Shown here: positions 1 to 8,207 of the stretch, in pieces
How positions within the stretch are numbered: position 1 is the first letter of the stretch
Layout of the letters: every line of letters starts with the position of its first letter
Source of the DNA: Clostridium peptidivorans
Lineage (GTDB): Bacteria > Bacillota > Clostridia > Clostridiales > Clostridiaceae
DNA: 64,000 bases
NCBI RefSeq assembly: GCF_900205925.1
Contig: NZ_OAOD01000004.1
Coordinates: 124,001-188,000 of the forward strand
Reading direction: 5' to 3'
Position numbers and translations under genes: made by a program
The notes under the pieces: model-generated
What the model saw: only the letters and a program-made list of their open reading frames with translations
Databases searched by the model: none
What the model was told of the DNA's origin: nothing

Positions 1-415
1 GATCAATATTGATACAAAAAATAGCATATTATTTTATAAAAAGATTATGATTAGATACAATTGCCCCAGTTGATTGTAGCAATTGTTTTAGCAGAGCAAC
101 AGATATTAAACAGTCTATCTCAAAATTTTATTTTGAGATAGACTGTTATTTTTCAGTGTGATTAAAATATACTCAGATGTGTGTTTATATGACTTTAAGA
201 GGGTTGATATTAACTTATATTTAGATATTTATACCTAATAATACAATATATATAATATGGTATAATTACTATGTTGTTGTAATAATATAGTATATTTTGT
301 ATTAAAAATGAGCTTATAGATGATATTACATAGGAAAAAGAGTAAGGATAAATTGATGTTTGATTAATATATATACTAACGAATAATTTTAGTTTTTTTA
401 GGATTAAATTTTTTA
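1..415. other. Non-coding left edge with one terminator
   Basis: No convincing gene lies here. One forward frame is open from the window edge to a stop at 71-73. It could be the last 23 codons of a gene cut by the window, but nothing recognisable is encoded. The terminator at 109-153 would suit such a gene. The rest is very AT-rich and shows no other structure that I can support. Confidence 0.4.
109..153 (+). terminator. Intrinsic terminator
   Basis: A perfect 17-bp inverted repeat (109-125 with 131-147, loop of 5) is followed by ATTTTT. It probably ends a transcript that enters from outside the window. Confidence 0.85.
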
Positions 416-553
416 ATGCAGGAATTGTGGAACTGGTTTAAAGGAGATTCCCTTATACGCAATGCAGTTGCAATAACTATAGCTAATATATTTATTGATT
501 TGATTAGATTTTTATATAGGAAATATAAAATTACCAAAAACGAATCAGATTGA
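416..553 (+). CDS. Possible 45-residue membrane peptide
   Basis: This ATG-initiated frame encodes 45 residues. It starts MQELWNWFKG, continues with a hydrophobic stretch (about residues 17-32) and ends in a charged KYKITKNESD tail. A weak AGGA lies about 11 bases before the ATG. A Trp-rich start, one membrane helix and a basic tail resemble small membrane peptides (toxin, bacteriocin or regulatory), but I recognise no family. It may also be the relic of a longer gene or a chance frame. Confidence 0.3.
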   Translation: MQELWNWFKGDSLIRNAVAITIANIFIDLIRFLYRKYKITKNESD

Positions 554-624
554 CTGTTTAATTCACAATCTTGTTATTAAGTTCATTAACAATTATAAAG
601 AATATTAATTTGGAGGTATAAATT

Positions 625-966
625 TTGGGTAAGATTAGAAAGAAATTTGGTGCAGGTTCGCTTTCATTACTACTATGTATTATAGGAGTATTATTTACTT
701 CTTCTTTTGGGGATAAGGGAGCATTTGGAGATGTTATTATAAAGCTTATAGGGCTGAAGGCATGGTCTAATGGAGATAGAGGAATACACTACACTATATA
801 TTATGCTCCTATATTTTTTATACCATCTGTCATTTTAGGAATGAAATTCAAAGATGATTCAGGTGCAAAGCTAGGTAAAATAATATCTTCAATTATGCTT
901 ATAGTTGTATTTTTAGTAATAATTTTTTTATCAGTAACAGCAACGGGTAGTGCGCAAATTTCTTAA
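625..966 (+). CDS. Small hypothetical membrane protein
   Basis: The protein has 113 residues with a TTG start, chosen because GGAGG at 612-616 is well spaced and no closer ATG exists. It has a basic N-terminus, then hydrophobic segments at about 12-27, 58-73 and 87-107, so it is probably an integral membrane protein with three helices. I recognise no family. It sits in a run of small membrane or secreted proteins (625-2303), each with its own ribosome binding site, a pattern often seen for accessory or immunity genes. Function unknown. Confidence 0.6.
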   Translation: MGKIRKKFGAGSLSLLLCIIGVLFTSSFGDKGAFGDVIIKLIGLKAWSNGDRGIHYTIYYAPIFFIPSVILGMKFKDDSGAKLGKIISSIMLIVVFLVIIFLSVTATGSAQIS

Positions 967-1143
967 ATTGCATAAAATAAGGTAGTCCGCATATGCACTA
1001 TCTTATTTAGTTCAGAAAATAAATTTTTTATAAAACTTGAAACATTTTAGATACTTAGCCCCTCTTATATAGTGTAAAGTATATAGCTATATGTTAAAAA
1101 ATAATGAAATGTGGAAAAGAGGAATTAATACTCGGAGGTGTTT

Positions 1144-1401
1144 ATGAAAAAGTTATATATAAGTATTAAAATAAGTGTAATATTGTATTTAGTGGTAGAT
1201 CTTATGATTGCGTGCAATGTATTTGGTAATAAAATAATTGGCAATTATATGCCTTTATTTGCAGCTCCTATACTATTAATGCTTAACAGTAAATTTTATC
1301 AAAAAACTGAATATAAAAATAAAAAAGTAGATTCTATTTTTAATGTTATAGCAATTATTTTATTTATATTAATTATAGCTGTGACACTGATTAATTGGTA
1401 A
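1144..1401 (+). CDS. Small hypothetical membrane protein
   Basis: The protein has 85 residues. The ATG at 1144 is preferred over an in-frame GTG at 1138, because that GTG overlaps the GGAGG at 1134-1138, which then serves as ribosome binding site with 5-base spacing. It has hydrophobic segments at about 5-25, 34-47 and 66-84, with a short Lys/Tyr-rich loop between the last two. No family recognised. It is similar in size and topology to its neighbours at 625-966 and 2010-2303, but there is no obvious sequence relationship. Confidence 0.6.
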   Translation: MKKLYISIKISVILYLVVDLMIACNVFGNKIIGNYMPLFAAPILLMLNSKFYQKTEYKNKKVDSIFNVIAIILFILIIAVTLINW

Positions 1402-1496
1402 ATAAATATTTAGTTTTGTATAGTTATATGGGTTCTTAAGATATATATTCTTAATATATTTATTCAATAAATTAGAATTAGAGGAGTTTAAAGAAT

Positions 1497-1914
1497 ATGA
1501 AAATAAATATGAAAAAATTCTTTATATTTTCACTTATATTACTTATAATACCAATGTATTTTTACTATACAAAACCTAATATATGTTCAAAATCCTATGA
1601 AGGGATACGATGTGTTTGAAGGTGATTTATATATAAACAATGATATATTGAAAAATATTAAATTAGAATTTGATAAATTTAACAACTCACCAATTAGATA
1701 TGATGATAAAAAAAGTAATACATTAACAACTTATGGATATATAATCATAAGTGATAACATGGATAAATTAACCATATTAGTAGCTGAAAAAGATATTAAT
1801 AATGATTCTAAAAGTTGGCATTATGAAAATGGATTAATAATATCAGCACCAACTGATACAAAAGAAAATGCTATAAAAATTGCTGATCAGTTATTAACAA
1901 AACCTCATCAATAA
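1497..1914 (+). pseudogene. Frameshifted secreted or lipoprotein-like gene
   Basis: Translation would start at the ATG at 1497, preceded by GAGGAG at 1481-1486. It gives a basic start and a hydrophobic signal or anchor segment (FFIFSLILLIIPMYF), then hits a stop at 1617-1619 after 40 residues. The +1 frame is open from 1549 to 1914 and carries an acidic, soluble-looking C-terminal part of about 105 residues (YDVFEGDLYINN onward). The internal ATG at 1597 has no ribosome binding site. One extra base between about 1549 and 1617 would explain the split. So this is either a real frameshift mutation, a sequencing error or, less likely, programmed frameshifting. Family unknown. Confidence 0.6.
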
Positions 1915-2009
1915 ATAAAAAATAATAGGCTATTAAGGAAATAGTGACATAAAAATACTTCTATTATTCAAAAGATTATATTTCTACATATTTCAAAAGG
2001 AGAAACTTC

Positions 2010-2303
2010 ATGAAATTTAAATTTAAAGAAATAGTTAAAATCATATATTTTATTATGTTACAAATATCATTTGGATGTATGTATTGGGTTTCATATGGGT
2101 TTTTAACTTATTTTAAAGATATAATATATGACTTTATGATTTGCATTATTTTTATTTTGGGTATTGCTTTTCCTAATTTTTATATAAGTGAAAAATTAAT
2201 AGATAATAAAAAATTAGCTACATTTCTGCAAATTAGTATTTTAGTTTTAGTAGCAAATATTTTATTTTCTAAATTTGGAAGCCCAATTATTATAGTTAAG
2301 TGA
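2010..2303 (+). CDS. Small hypothetical membrane protein
   Basis: The protein has 97 residues and starts at ATG 2010, with AAAAGGAG at 1995-2002 correctly spaced. It has three hydrophobic segments (about 9-31, 40-58 and 73-90) and Lys-rich ends, so it is probably a three-helix membrane protein. No motif is recognisable. It follows the frameshifted gene by 95 bases and may belong to the same accessory group. Confidence 0.6.
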   Translation: MKFKFKEIVKIIYFIMLQISFGCMYWVSYGFLTYFKDIIYDFMICIIFILGIAFPNFYISEKLIDNKKLATFLQISILVLVANILFSKFGSPIIIVK

Positions 2304-2685
2304 ATCATCTATATTCAAGAGTTTATAGTATTAGACAGATTATTGGAGACTGTATAATAGTGATAACTTTCATATTTCTAAGTTATATATTTCGAAATGC
2401 TATGAATTATTTATTTTATTTAATATCATTTTTAAATGTGTAATAATTATAGTTTGATTTAAAATTAAATATATATTTACAAATATTTAAAGATGAAAAA
2501 AGTAATGGGTTATGATAAAGGTTTTAAACCGTTGAGGCTAAAAATTAGGTCGCAATTTTTAGTCAATTGATGTATAATGTTATTAGTGAAACTTCATAAA
2601 TAAGGTTTCACTTCTAAAATTTTTAAGAAACAAAAAAGTTTAGAGATTTGCTGCAAACAAGTAATAGGTAAAGGAGGGGGTCGGC
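2304..2685. other. Intergenic region with dyads before nfeD
   Basis: No gene is seen in this 382-base AT-rich gap. It holds a 9-bp dyad at 2538-2562 (arms CTAAAAATT and AATTTTTAG, loop of 7). A TATAAT-like box follows at 2573-2578, and a 7-bp dyad (GTGAAAC/GTTTCAC) lies at 2586-2611. The first dyad occupies the position of a -35 region, so it could be an operator in the promoter of the NfeD/SPFH genes. Confidence 0.35.
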
Positions 2686-3117
2686 ATGCTTACCACAACA
2701 GCTGCAATAATGTGGGTGATTATAGGCGGAGTTGCACTTGCTGTAGATTTAATTACTAGTAGTCTTTTATATGTATGGTTTACAGTAGGAAGCTTAGCAG
2801 CATTATTGGCACTTATACTTGGGTATTCATTTACAGTACAAGTCATAGCCTTCATAGCTGTTAGTGTATTGTTTTTAGCTATAGGATATCCTCTTGCAAA
2901 AGAAATTCTGAAAAAGTCCGTAGATAACATTCCTACAATGGAGGCAGGATATGTAGGTAGAGAAATCATTGTAGATAATGAAGTTATAGAAAGAGCCATG
3001 GTTAAAGTGGATGGAGTTTACTGGACAGTTAAAAACGAAGGAGAACCTATAAATAAGGGTGACAAAGTTAAGGTAACTGGAATAGAGGGCAATAAATTAA
3101 TAATTAAGAAAATATAG
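2686..3117 (+). CDS. NfeD-like membrane protein
   Basis: The protein has 143 residues with the short NfeD plan: two or three membrane helices (about 5-30, 35-50 and 52-75), then a C-terminal soluble OB-fold-like domain (about 85-143) of alternating beta strands, including the segment VKVTGIEGNKLIIKK. NfeD proteins are encoded next to SPFH/stomatin proteins and are thought to help organise membrane microdomains. Here the next gene, 11 bases downstream, is an SPFH protein. The start is well supported by AAAGGAGGGGG upstream. The N-terminal ClpP-like protease domain of long NfeD proteins is absent. Confidence 0.85.
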   Translation: MLTTTAAIMWVIIGGVALAVDLITSSLLYVWFTVGSLAALLALILGYSFTVQVIAFIAVSVLFLAIGYPLAKEILKKSVDNIPTMEAGYVGREIIVDNEVIERAMVKVDGVYWTVKNEGEPINKGDKVKVTGIEGNKLIIKKI

Positions 3118-3128
3118 GGAGGGTACTC

Positions 3129-4073
3129 ATGTTATTTGGAAAAATATTTTTTATTATTTTGCTTGTAATTTTACTATCAATGGTTATTTCATCCATAAAG
3201 GTAGTTAACACAGGATATGTTTATATACTTGAAAGGTTTGGACAATTTTTTAAGGTGCTTGAGCCAGGTTGGCATTTTACAATTCCATTTGTAGACTTTG
3301 TAAGAAAAAAGGTTTCTACTAAGCAGCAGATATTAGACATTGAGCCACAAAGTGTTATTACTAGCGATAATGTTAAGATATCTATAGACAATGTTATATT
3401 TTATAAGGTTATGGATTCTAAAGATGCAGTATATAATATAGAAAATTATAAATCAGGTATAGTTTACTCAACTATTACAAATATGAGAAATATAGTTGGT
3501 AACATGACTTTAGATGGAGTTTTATCAGGAAGAGATCGAATAAATAATGAACTTTTAAAAGTTGTAGATGAAATTACAGATGCCTATGGAATTAAAATAT
3601 TATCCGTTGAAATCAAAAATATAATTCCACCTGCAGAAATTCAGCAGGCAATGGAAAAACAGATGAGAGCAGAAAGAGATAAGAGAGCTACTATTCTTCA
3701 GGCAGAAGGCCAGAAGCAAGCTGAAATTGCAAGAGCAGAAGGAGAAAAGCAATCTAAAATTTTACAAGCTGAAGCAGAAAAGGAAGCAAATATTAGACGT
3801 GCAGAAGGTCTTCGTGAATCTCAATTACTTGAGGCTGAAGGTAAAGCTAGAGCTATAGAAGCTATTTCAGAAGCTGAATCAAAGGCAATTGAAAAGGTTA
3901 ATAAGGCAATTATAGAATCTGGTACAAATGAAACTGTTATTGCTTTAAAGCAAATAGAAGCGCTACAGGAAATGGCTAAAAATCCAGCTAACAAGCTTAT
4001 ATTACCTAACGAAGCGGTTTCTTCACTAGGAAGCATAGCTGCAATTGCTGAAATGCTAAAAGACAAGAAATAA
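3129..4073 (+). CDS. SPFH/band 7 (paraslipin-like) membrane protein
   Basis: The protein has 314 residues. An N-terminal membrane anchor (about 3-24) leads into an SPFH/band 7 domain (about 25-180, with the typical GYVYILERFGQF start). Next comes a long Ala/Glu/Arg/Gln-rich coiled coil (about 180-255) with repeated AEGEK/AEGQK units, and a C-terminal oligomerisation part. The paraslipin/QmcA-type family forms membrane-bound oligomers in lipid microdomains. It follows the NfeD-like gene with a GGGAGG ribosome binding site, so the two form an operon. A terminator follows at 4092-4128. Confidence 0.9.
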   Translation: MLFGKIFFIILLVILLSMVISSIKVVNTGYVYILERFGQFFKVLEPGWHFTIPFVDFVRKKVSTKQQILDIEPQSVITSDNVKISIDNVIFYKVMDSKDAVYNIENYKSGIVYSTITNMRNIVGNMTLDGVLSGRDRINNELLKVVDEITDAYGIKILSVEIKNIIPPAEIQQAMEKQMRAERDKRATILQAEGQKQAEIARAEGEKQSKILQAEAEKEANIRRAEGLRESQLLEAEGKARAIEAISEAESKAIEKVNKAIIESGTNETVIALKQIEALQEMAKNPANKLILPNEAVSSLGSIAAIAEMLKDKK

Positions 4074-4091
4074 AATAATGTTTATAAATTT

Positions 4092-4128
4092 AAAGGAGTA
4101 TGTGCTATAAAATCATACTCCTTTTTTA
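4092..4128 (+). terminator. Intrinsic terminator, convergent
   Basis: An 11-bp stem (AAAGGAGTATG at 4092-4102 with CATACTCCTTT at 4114-4124) is followed by a T run. It ends the NfeD/SPFH operon and may also serve the convergent ClC gene. Confidence 0.85.
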
Positions 4129-4146
4129 TGTGTAATTTATTATATT

Positions 4147-5727
4147 TTATATAACAGGATGTCCACTTATTTTTAATAGTTCTTCGTTAGTTAATGCTGC
4201 TTTGTTCTCATTTACCAATACAAGCAAATAATCTCCAGAATGGATTGTTGTACTTCCATTTGGTATGAGTTCTTTTTCTCCTCGTTTAACTCCAACAAGT
4301 AAGCAATCAGATGGTAAATCTAAATCTTTAATTTCCTTTCCATCCATTTCACAATCTAAGCAAACGGGCACTTCTAATATTAGCTTGCCTTTGCTCTCTT
4401 CTGTAAATTCTTCTTTGCCATTGTTCTTAAGCAATCTATCCAGTAATGATTCATATATAGGTTCTGATTTTAATAAGTCAGCTACTAAATAGGCCACTAT
4501 AGATATAACGCTTAAAGGGAGTAGATGGGAAAATGAACCAGTCATTTCTGTAATTAATATACTACCTGTAATAGGAGCCCTTACAATAGCAGTAAAATAT
4601 CCTGCCATAGCAAGTATTATAAAGTTATTAATAAATTCAGGATTAAATCCAAAGAAGTTTACTAATACATTCCCATAAATAGCACCAGTTAAAGCTCCCA
4701 AAACTAATAATGGAAAGAATATTCCGCCTGGAGCTCCTGAACCATAACTTATCATTGAAAATATAAACTTTCCAAGGAAAACAATTAATAACATTTTCAT
4801 TGAAAAACTGCCGTGAATTAATGATTCTATAATTGGGTGTCCACCACCAAGAACCTCAGGAAGAGTTAAAGCAAGTATTCCTGCAATTAAGAAAGGAATC
4901 ATAGGTCTAAACTTTACAGGGAGCCATTTTTGGTTTCTATAAATAGTTTGAGTTTTTAATAAAGTGTAATTATATATAACTCCAAATATCCCTACAATAA
5001 TTCCAAGAAGTATAATGTATCCGTAACTCTTAAGAGGAATGGGGGTGATATTTTCAAAGTTAAAAACAGGTTTTAAGCCAAAAAAGTTTTTTGAAATAAA
5101 ATCCGCAGTTAAAGATGCAGACATAGCAGATAATAGTATTAAGGGAGAAAAGTGTTTATGAACTTCTTCAAGTGCAAACATTACTCCAGCTAAGGGAGCA
5201 TTAAATGCAGCCGCTAGTCCAGCACTAGCTCCACTGGTAATTAAGTATTTTTCTTCAATTTTAATTCTTTTAAAAACCCTACTAACTCCTTGTCCTACAG
5301 CAGCACCAAGTTGGATTGAAGGACCTTCACGTCCTAAGGATAAGCCAGCACCTATTGAGATAACTCCACCTATAAATTTTTTAATAACTACAGGTAGCCA
5401 ATTCATTTCAAGCTTTCTCATTAATATACCTTCTACTTGAGGTATACCACTTCCACTTATCATAGGCTCATTTTTTACAAGAGTGCCAACTATGTAGGCA
5501 GCAATAATAAGTACTACAAACCATATAGATATAAATTTAATATTTCCATTTAAATTTAAAATAATATGTTGCCTAAATTCTTCAGTCTTCTCTAAAGTAA
5601 GTCTATAAAGTACAATTAAAAGTCCAGATAAGATTCCTACAAAGATTCCTTCAATCATAAGCTTAAGTCTAAAGCTGTGAAAATGGGACAAAGTTGAGTA
5701 GGTATCATTTTTGGTACACGTTTGCAT
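4147..5727 (-). CDS. ClC-family chloride transporter with RCK-C domain
   Basis: The protein has 526 residues. It shows the ClC signature segments GSGIP (92-96), GREGP (132-136, with gating Glu134) and GIFFP (335-339). The pair Glu187-Glu188 lies where proton-coupled members such as E. coli ClC carry their inner proton glutamate. This suggests a Cl-/H+ exchanger rather than a channel. Serine in GSGIP argues against the fluoride-specific branch, which uses another residue there. Residues of about 450-525 form a TrkA-C/RCK-C domain, a likely cytoplasmic regulatory module. The gene is monocistronic and convergent with the SPFH operon. Confidence 0.93.
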   Translation of the reverse strand: MQTCTKNDTYSTLSHFHSFRLKLMIEGIFVGILSGLLIVLYRLTLEKTEEFRQHIILNLNGNIKFISIWFVVLIIAAYIVGTLVKNEPMISGSGIPQVEGILMRKLEMNWLPVVIKKFIGGVISIGAGLSLGREGPSIQLGAAVGQGVSRVFKRIKIEEKYLITSGASAGLAAAFNAPLAGVMFALEEVHKHFSPLILLSAMSASLTADFISKNFFGLKPVFNFENITPIPLKSYGYIILLGIIVGIFGVIYNYTLLKTQTIYRNQKWLPVKFRPMIPFLIAGILALTLPEVLGGGHPIIESLIHGSFSMKMLLIVFLGKFIFSMISYGSGAPGGIFFPLLVLGALTGAIYGNVLVNFFGFNPEFINNFIILAMAGYFTAIVRAPITGSILITEMTGSFSHLLPLSVISIVAYLVADLLKSEPIYESLLDRLLKNNGKEEFTEESKGKLILEVPVCLDCEMDGKEIKDLDLPSDCLLVGVKRGEKELIPNGSTTIHSGDYLLVLVNENKAALTNEELLKISGHPVI

Positions 5728-5956
5728 ATATTTTTATTCTCCTATTCTATAAAAATTTAAACAATTTCCTCTTAAGTATAGACTTATAAGGGAAAACAAT
5801 CAAATTTACGTATAACCCTAATAAAACAGGAAAGTAAAAACTTAAAGGAAAATTGCTAAAAATTCAATATAAACATTGAAATAATACTGGTAAAATTTTA
5901 TAATTTTATTATAGTGTTTTTCTAAATATTTACTTTATAGGATGGGAGTGGCAATA

Positions 5957-7393
5957 ATGAAGATATTAATGTTAAGCTGGGAGTACCCACCTAATAACAT
6001 AGGGGGATTATCCAAACATGTATATAATTTGAGCCAAGAACTTAGCAAATTAAAACATGAAGTACATGTTATAACCTGTGAAGAAGGCACATCACCATTA
6101 TATGAAAAAGACAATGGTGTATGGGTTCATAGGGTTGCCTCTTATAATATTGACACCACAGATTTTGCAAAATGGGTAATGCATCTTAATTTTGCAATGA
6201 TTGAAGAAGCTACAAGACTTATTAGGGAAGTTGGAAGATTTGATATAATACATGCTCATGATTGGCTTACAACATATACTGCAAAAGCTTTAAAGTGGTC
6301 ATTTAGCAGTCCACTTGTATGTACTATGCATGCTACAGAGCAAGGAAGAAATAATGGCATAAAAACAGAAATGCAGCGATATATATCAAATGCAGAATGG
6401 CTTTTAACTTATGAATCATGCAAAACTATAGTATGTAATGAAAACATGAAAAATGAAGTAGTAGAACTGTTTAAAACTCCTGCAGAAAATATATGGATAA
6501 TACCAAATGGAATAGGTACAGAAAAGTTTAATATACCTTTTGATGAGGAAGCATTTAGAAGCAAATATGCATCATCTGAAGAAAAGATTATATTATTTTT
6601 AGGAAAACATTCTTATCAAAAAGGAATTCATCTTTTAATAGAAGCTATTCCTGAAGTAATTTCGGCATATTCTAAAGTAAAATTTTTAATAGTAGGAAAA
6701 GGGCCTATGACAGAAGAGCTTCAGGATAGAATAAGCTGTATGAATTTAGAACACAAGGTTATTTTTACTGGATATTTAGGGGAAGAGGAAAAAATTAAAC
6801 TTTATAGAGTATCAGATATAGCGGTAGTTCCATCTATGTATGAACATTTTGGTACAACAGCATTAGAGGCAATGGCAGCTAATTGCGCAGTTTTAGCTTC
6901 TGACATAGGTGGACTTAGTGAGATAGTGGAGCATAAGCAAAATGGATTAAAGTTTATTTGTGGAGTTAGAGAAAGTTTAAGAGATAATTTATTAGAGCTT
7001 TTAAATGATGATAATCTAATAGAAAAGCTTAAGAAAAGTGGTAAGAAAGAAGTAGATAAAAGGTATTCATGGTATAATACTGCTAAAATTACAGAACAGC
7101 TTTATAAAACTGTAATAAGTGAAGTAGAAGGAAGTCCATGGGCAAGTTGGCCAGAGGAGGAAGAAAAGAAAAAATTACAAGAAAAACTTAAAAAGGAAAA
7201 AGAAAAGGCAGCAGAACTTAAAAAGCAGCTTCGAGAATTACAGGCGGCAAAACCAGATAAAGTTAAAGAAGCTGAAGCTTCTAAAGTAAGTAAAACTGAA
7301 AAAGCTAAAAAAGCTACAAAGACACCGCGAAAAAAGCAAATAGCAGCCAAGGGCATAGTTAAAGAAGAAGCAGAAAAAATAATTAATACTTAA
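5957..7393 (+). CDS. Family 4 glycosyltransferase with Lys/Ala-rich tail
   Basis: The protein has 478 residues. The ATG at 5957 is chosen over one at 5942 because GGGAGTGG lies correctly before it. The N-terminal part begins MLSWEYPPNNIGGLSKHV, typical of GT-B glycogen-synthase-like GT4 enzymes, with the acceptor-side motif HAHDW. The C-terminal Rossmann half has GKHSYQKGI and the E-x7-E nucleotide-sugar motif (YEHFGTTALEAMA). After about residue 400 comes a low-complexity coiled-coil and Lys/Ala-rich tail not needed for catalysis, possibly for binding membrane, nucleic acid or glycan. The sugar substrate is unknown. Terminator at 7421-7445. Confidence 0.88.
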   Translation: MKILMLSWEYPPNNIGGLSKHVYNLSQELSKLKHEVHVITCEEGTSPLYEKDNGVWVHRVASYNIDTTDFAKWVMHLNFAMIEEATRLIREVGRFDIIHAHDWLTTYTAKALKWSFSSPLVCTMHATEQGRNNGIKTEMQRYISNAEWLLTYESCKTIVCNENMKNEVVELFKTPAENIWIIPNGIGTEKFNIPFDEEAFRSKYASSEEKIILFLGKHSYQKGIHLLIEAIPEVISAYSKVKFLIVGKGPMTEELQDRISCMNLEHKVIFTGYLGEEEKIKLYRVSDIAVVPSMYEHFGTTALEAMAANCAVLASDIGGLSEIVEHKQNGLKFICGVRESLRDNLLELLNDDNLIEKLKKSGKKEVDKRYSWYNTAKITEQLYKTVISEVEGSPWASWPEEEEKKKLQEKLKKEKEKAAELKKQLRELQAAKPDKVKEAEASKVSKTEKAKKATKTPRKKQIAAKGIVKEEAEKIINT

Positions 7394-7420
7394 TGGTCAA
7401 TTTTTAATAGAGAATTGATG

Positions 7421-7445
7421 AAAGTCAGCCAAGGCTGACTTTTTA
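7421..7445 (+). terminator. Intrinsic terminator
   Basis: The stem AAAGTCAGC/GCTGACTTT with a 4-base CAAG loop ends in a short T run. It separates the glycosyltransferase from the two-component system. Confidence 0.75.
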
Positions 7446-7509
7446 AGTTTAATTAAATACTTGAACAATGAAGAGTATAAGGTTAATATTTTAATGTAGA
7501 GGTGAAATT

Positions 7510-8202
7510 ATGAAGAATAAAGCAATTATAATTGAAGACGAGGATAATATTAGAGGATTTATAAGAATAAATTTTCAAAGAGATAACTTTACGGTATTTG
7601 AAGCTGCTTCAGCGGAAGAGGGAATGAGAATAATTAATTTAGAAAAGCCAGACATAGTTTTATTAGATGTAATGCTTCCGGGTATGAATGGCTTTAACGC
7701 TTGTGAGTTAATAAGAAAAAAATTTCCACACATTGGTATAATTATGCTTACAGCACGTGGACAAGATATGGATAAAATAATGGGATTGGAGTATGGAGCT
7801 GATGATTATATAGTAAAGCCATTTAACCCTATTGAACTTTTACTGAGAACTAAAGCCATATTAAGACGTATGAAAGAAATAAAACAAGATGATAATAGGC
7901 AAATACTTAATAATGGTCCTTTTAAGATAGATACCTATTCCAAAATAGTATATAAAAATGACATTGAATTATATTTAACACCTAAAGAATATATGCTTAT
8001 GAAAATATTTATTGAAAGTCCAGGCAAAGCATTTACCAGAGATGAACTTTTAGATTTGGTTTGGGGATATGAGTTTATTGGTGATACAAAAATTGTTGAT
8101 GTTAATATTAGACGGCTAAGAGCAAAAATTGAGGAATCTTCATCTAGTCCAATGTATATTGAAACTGTATGGGGGACAGGGTATCGTTGGAGAAAGGAAT
8201 AA
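7510..8202 (+). CDS. OmpR-family response regulator
   Basis: The protein has 230 residues. The receiver domain (about 1-120) has the acidic pair EDE near residue 10, the phospho-acceptor Asp53 in LLDVMLPGMNG and the conserved Lys103 in DDYIVKPF. A winged-helix DNA-binding domain (about 130-230) carries the typical LTPKEYMLM and ending ETVWGTGYRW. It acts as a cytoplasmic transcription factor driven by the histidine kinase encoded 5 bases downstream. The target genes are unknown; the downstream lipoprotein is the obvious candidate. Confidence 0.95.
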   Translation: MKNKAIIIEDEDNIRGFIRINFQRDNFTVFEAASAEEGMRIINLEKPDIVLLDVMLPGMNGFNACELIRKKFPHIGIIMLTARGQDMDKIMGLEYGADDYIVKPFNPIELLLRTKAILRRMKEIKQDDNRQILNNGPFKIDTYSKIVYKNDIELYLTPKEYMLMKIFIESPGKAFTRDELLDLVWGYEFIGDTKIVDVNIRRLRAKIEESSSSPMYIETVWGTGYRWRKE

Positions 8203-8207
8203 AGTAT

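Noticed and set aside
5728..5956. Fluoride riboswitch before the ClC gene
   Set aside because: No crcB-motif sequence is seen on either strand and the GSGIP serine suggests chloride.
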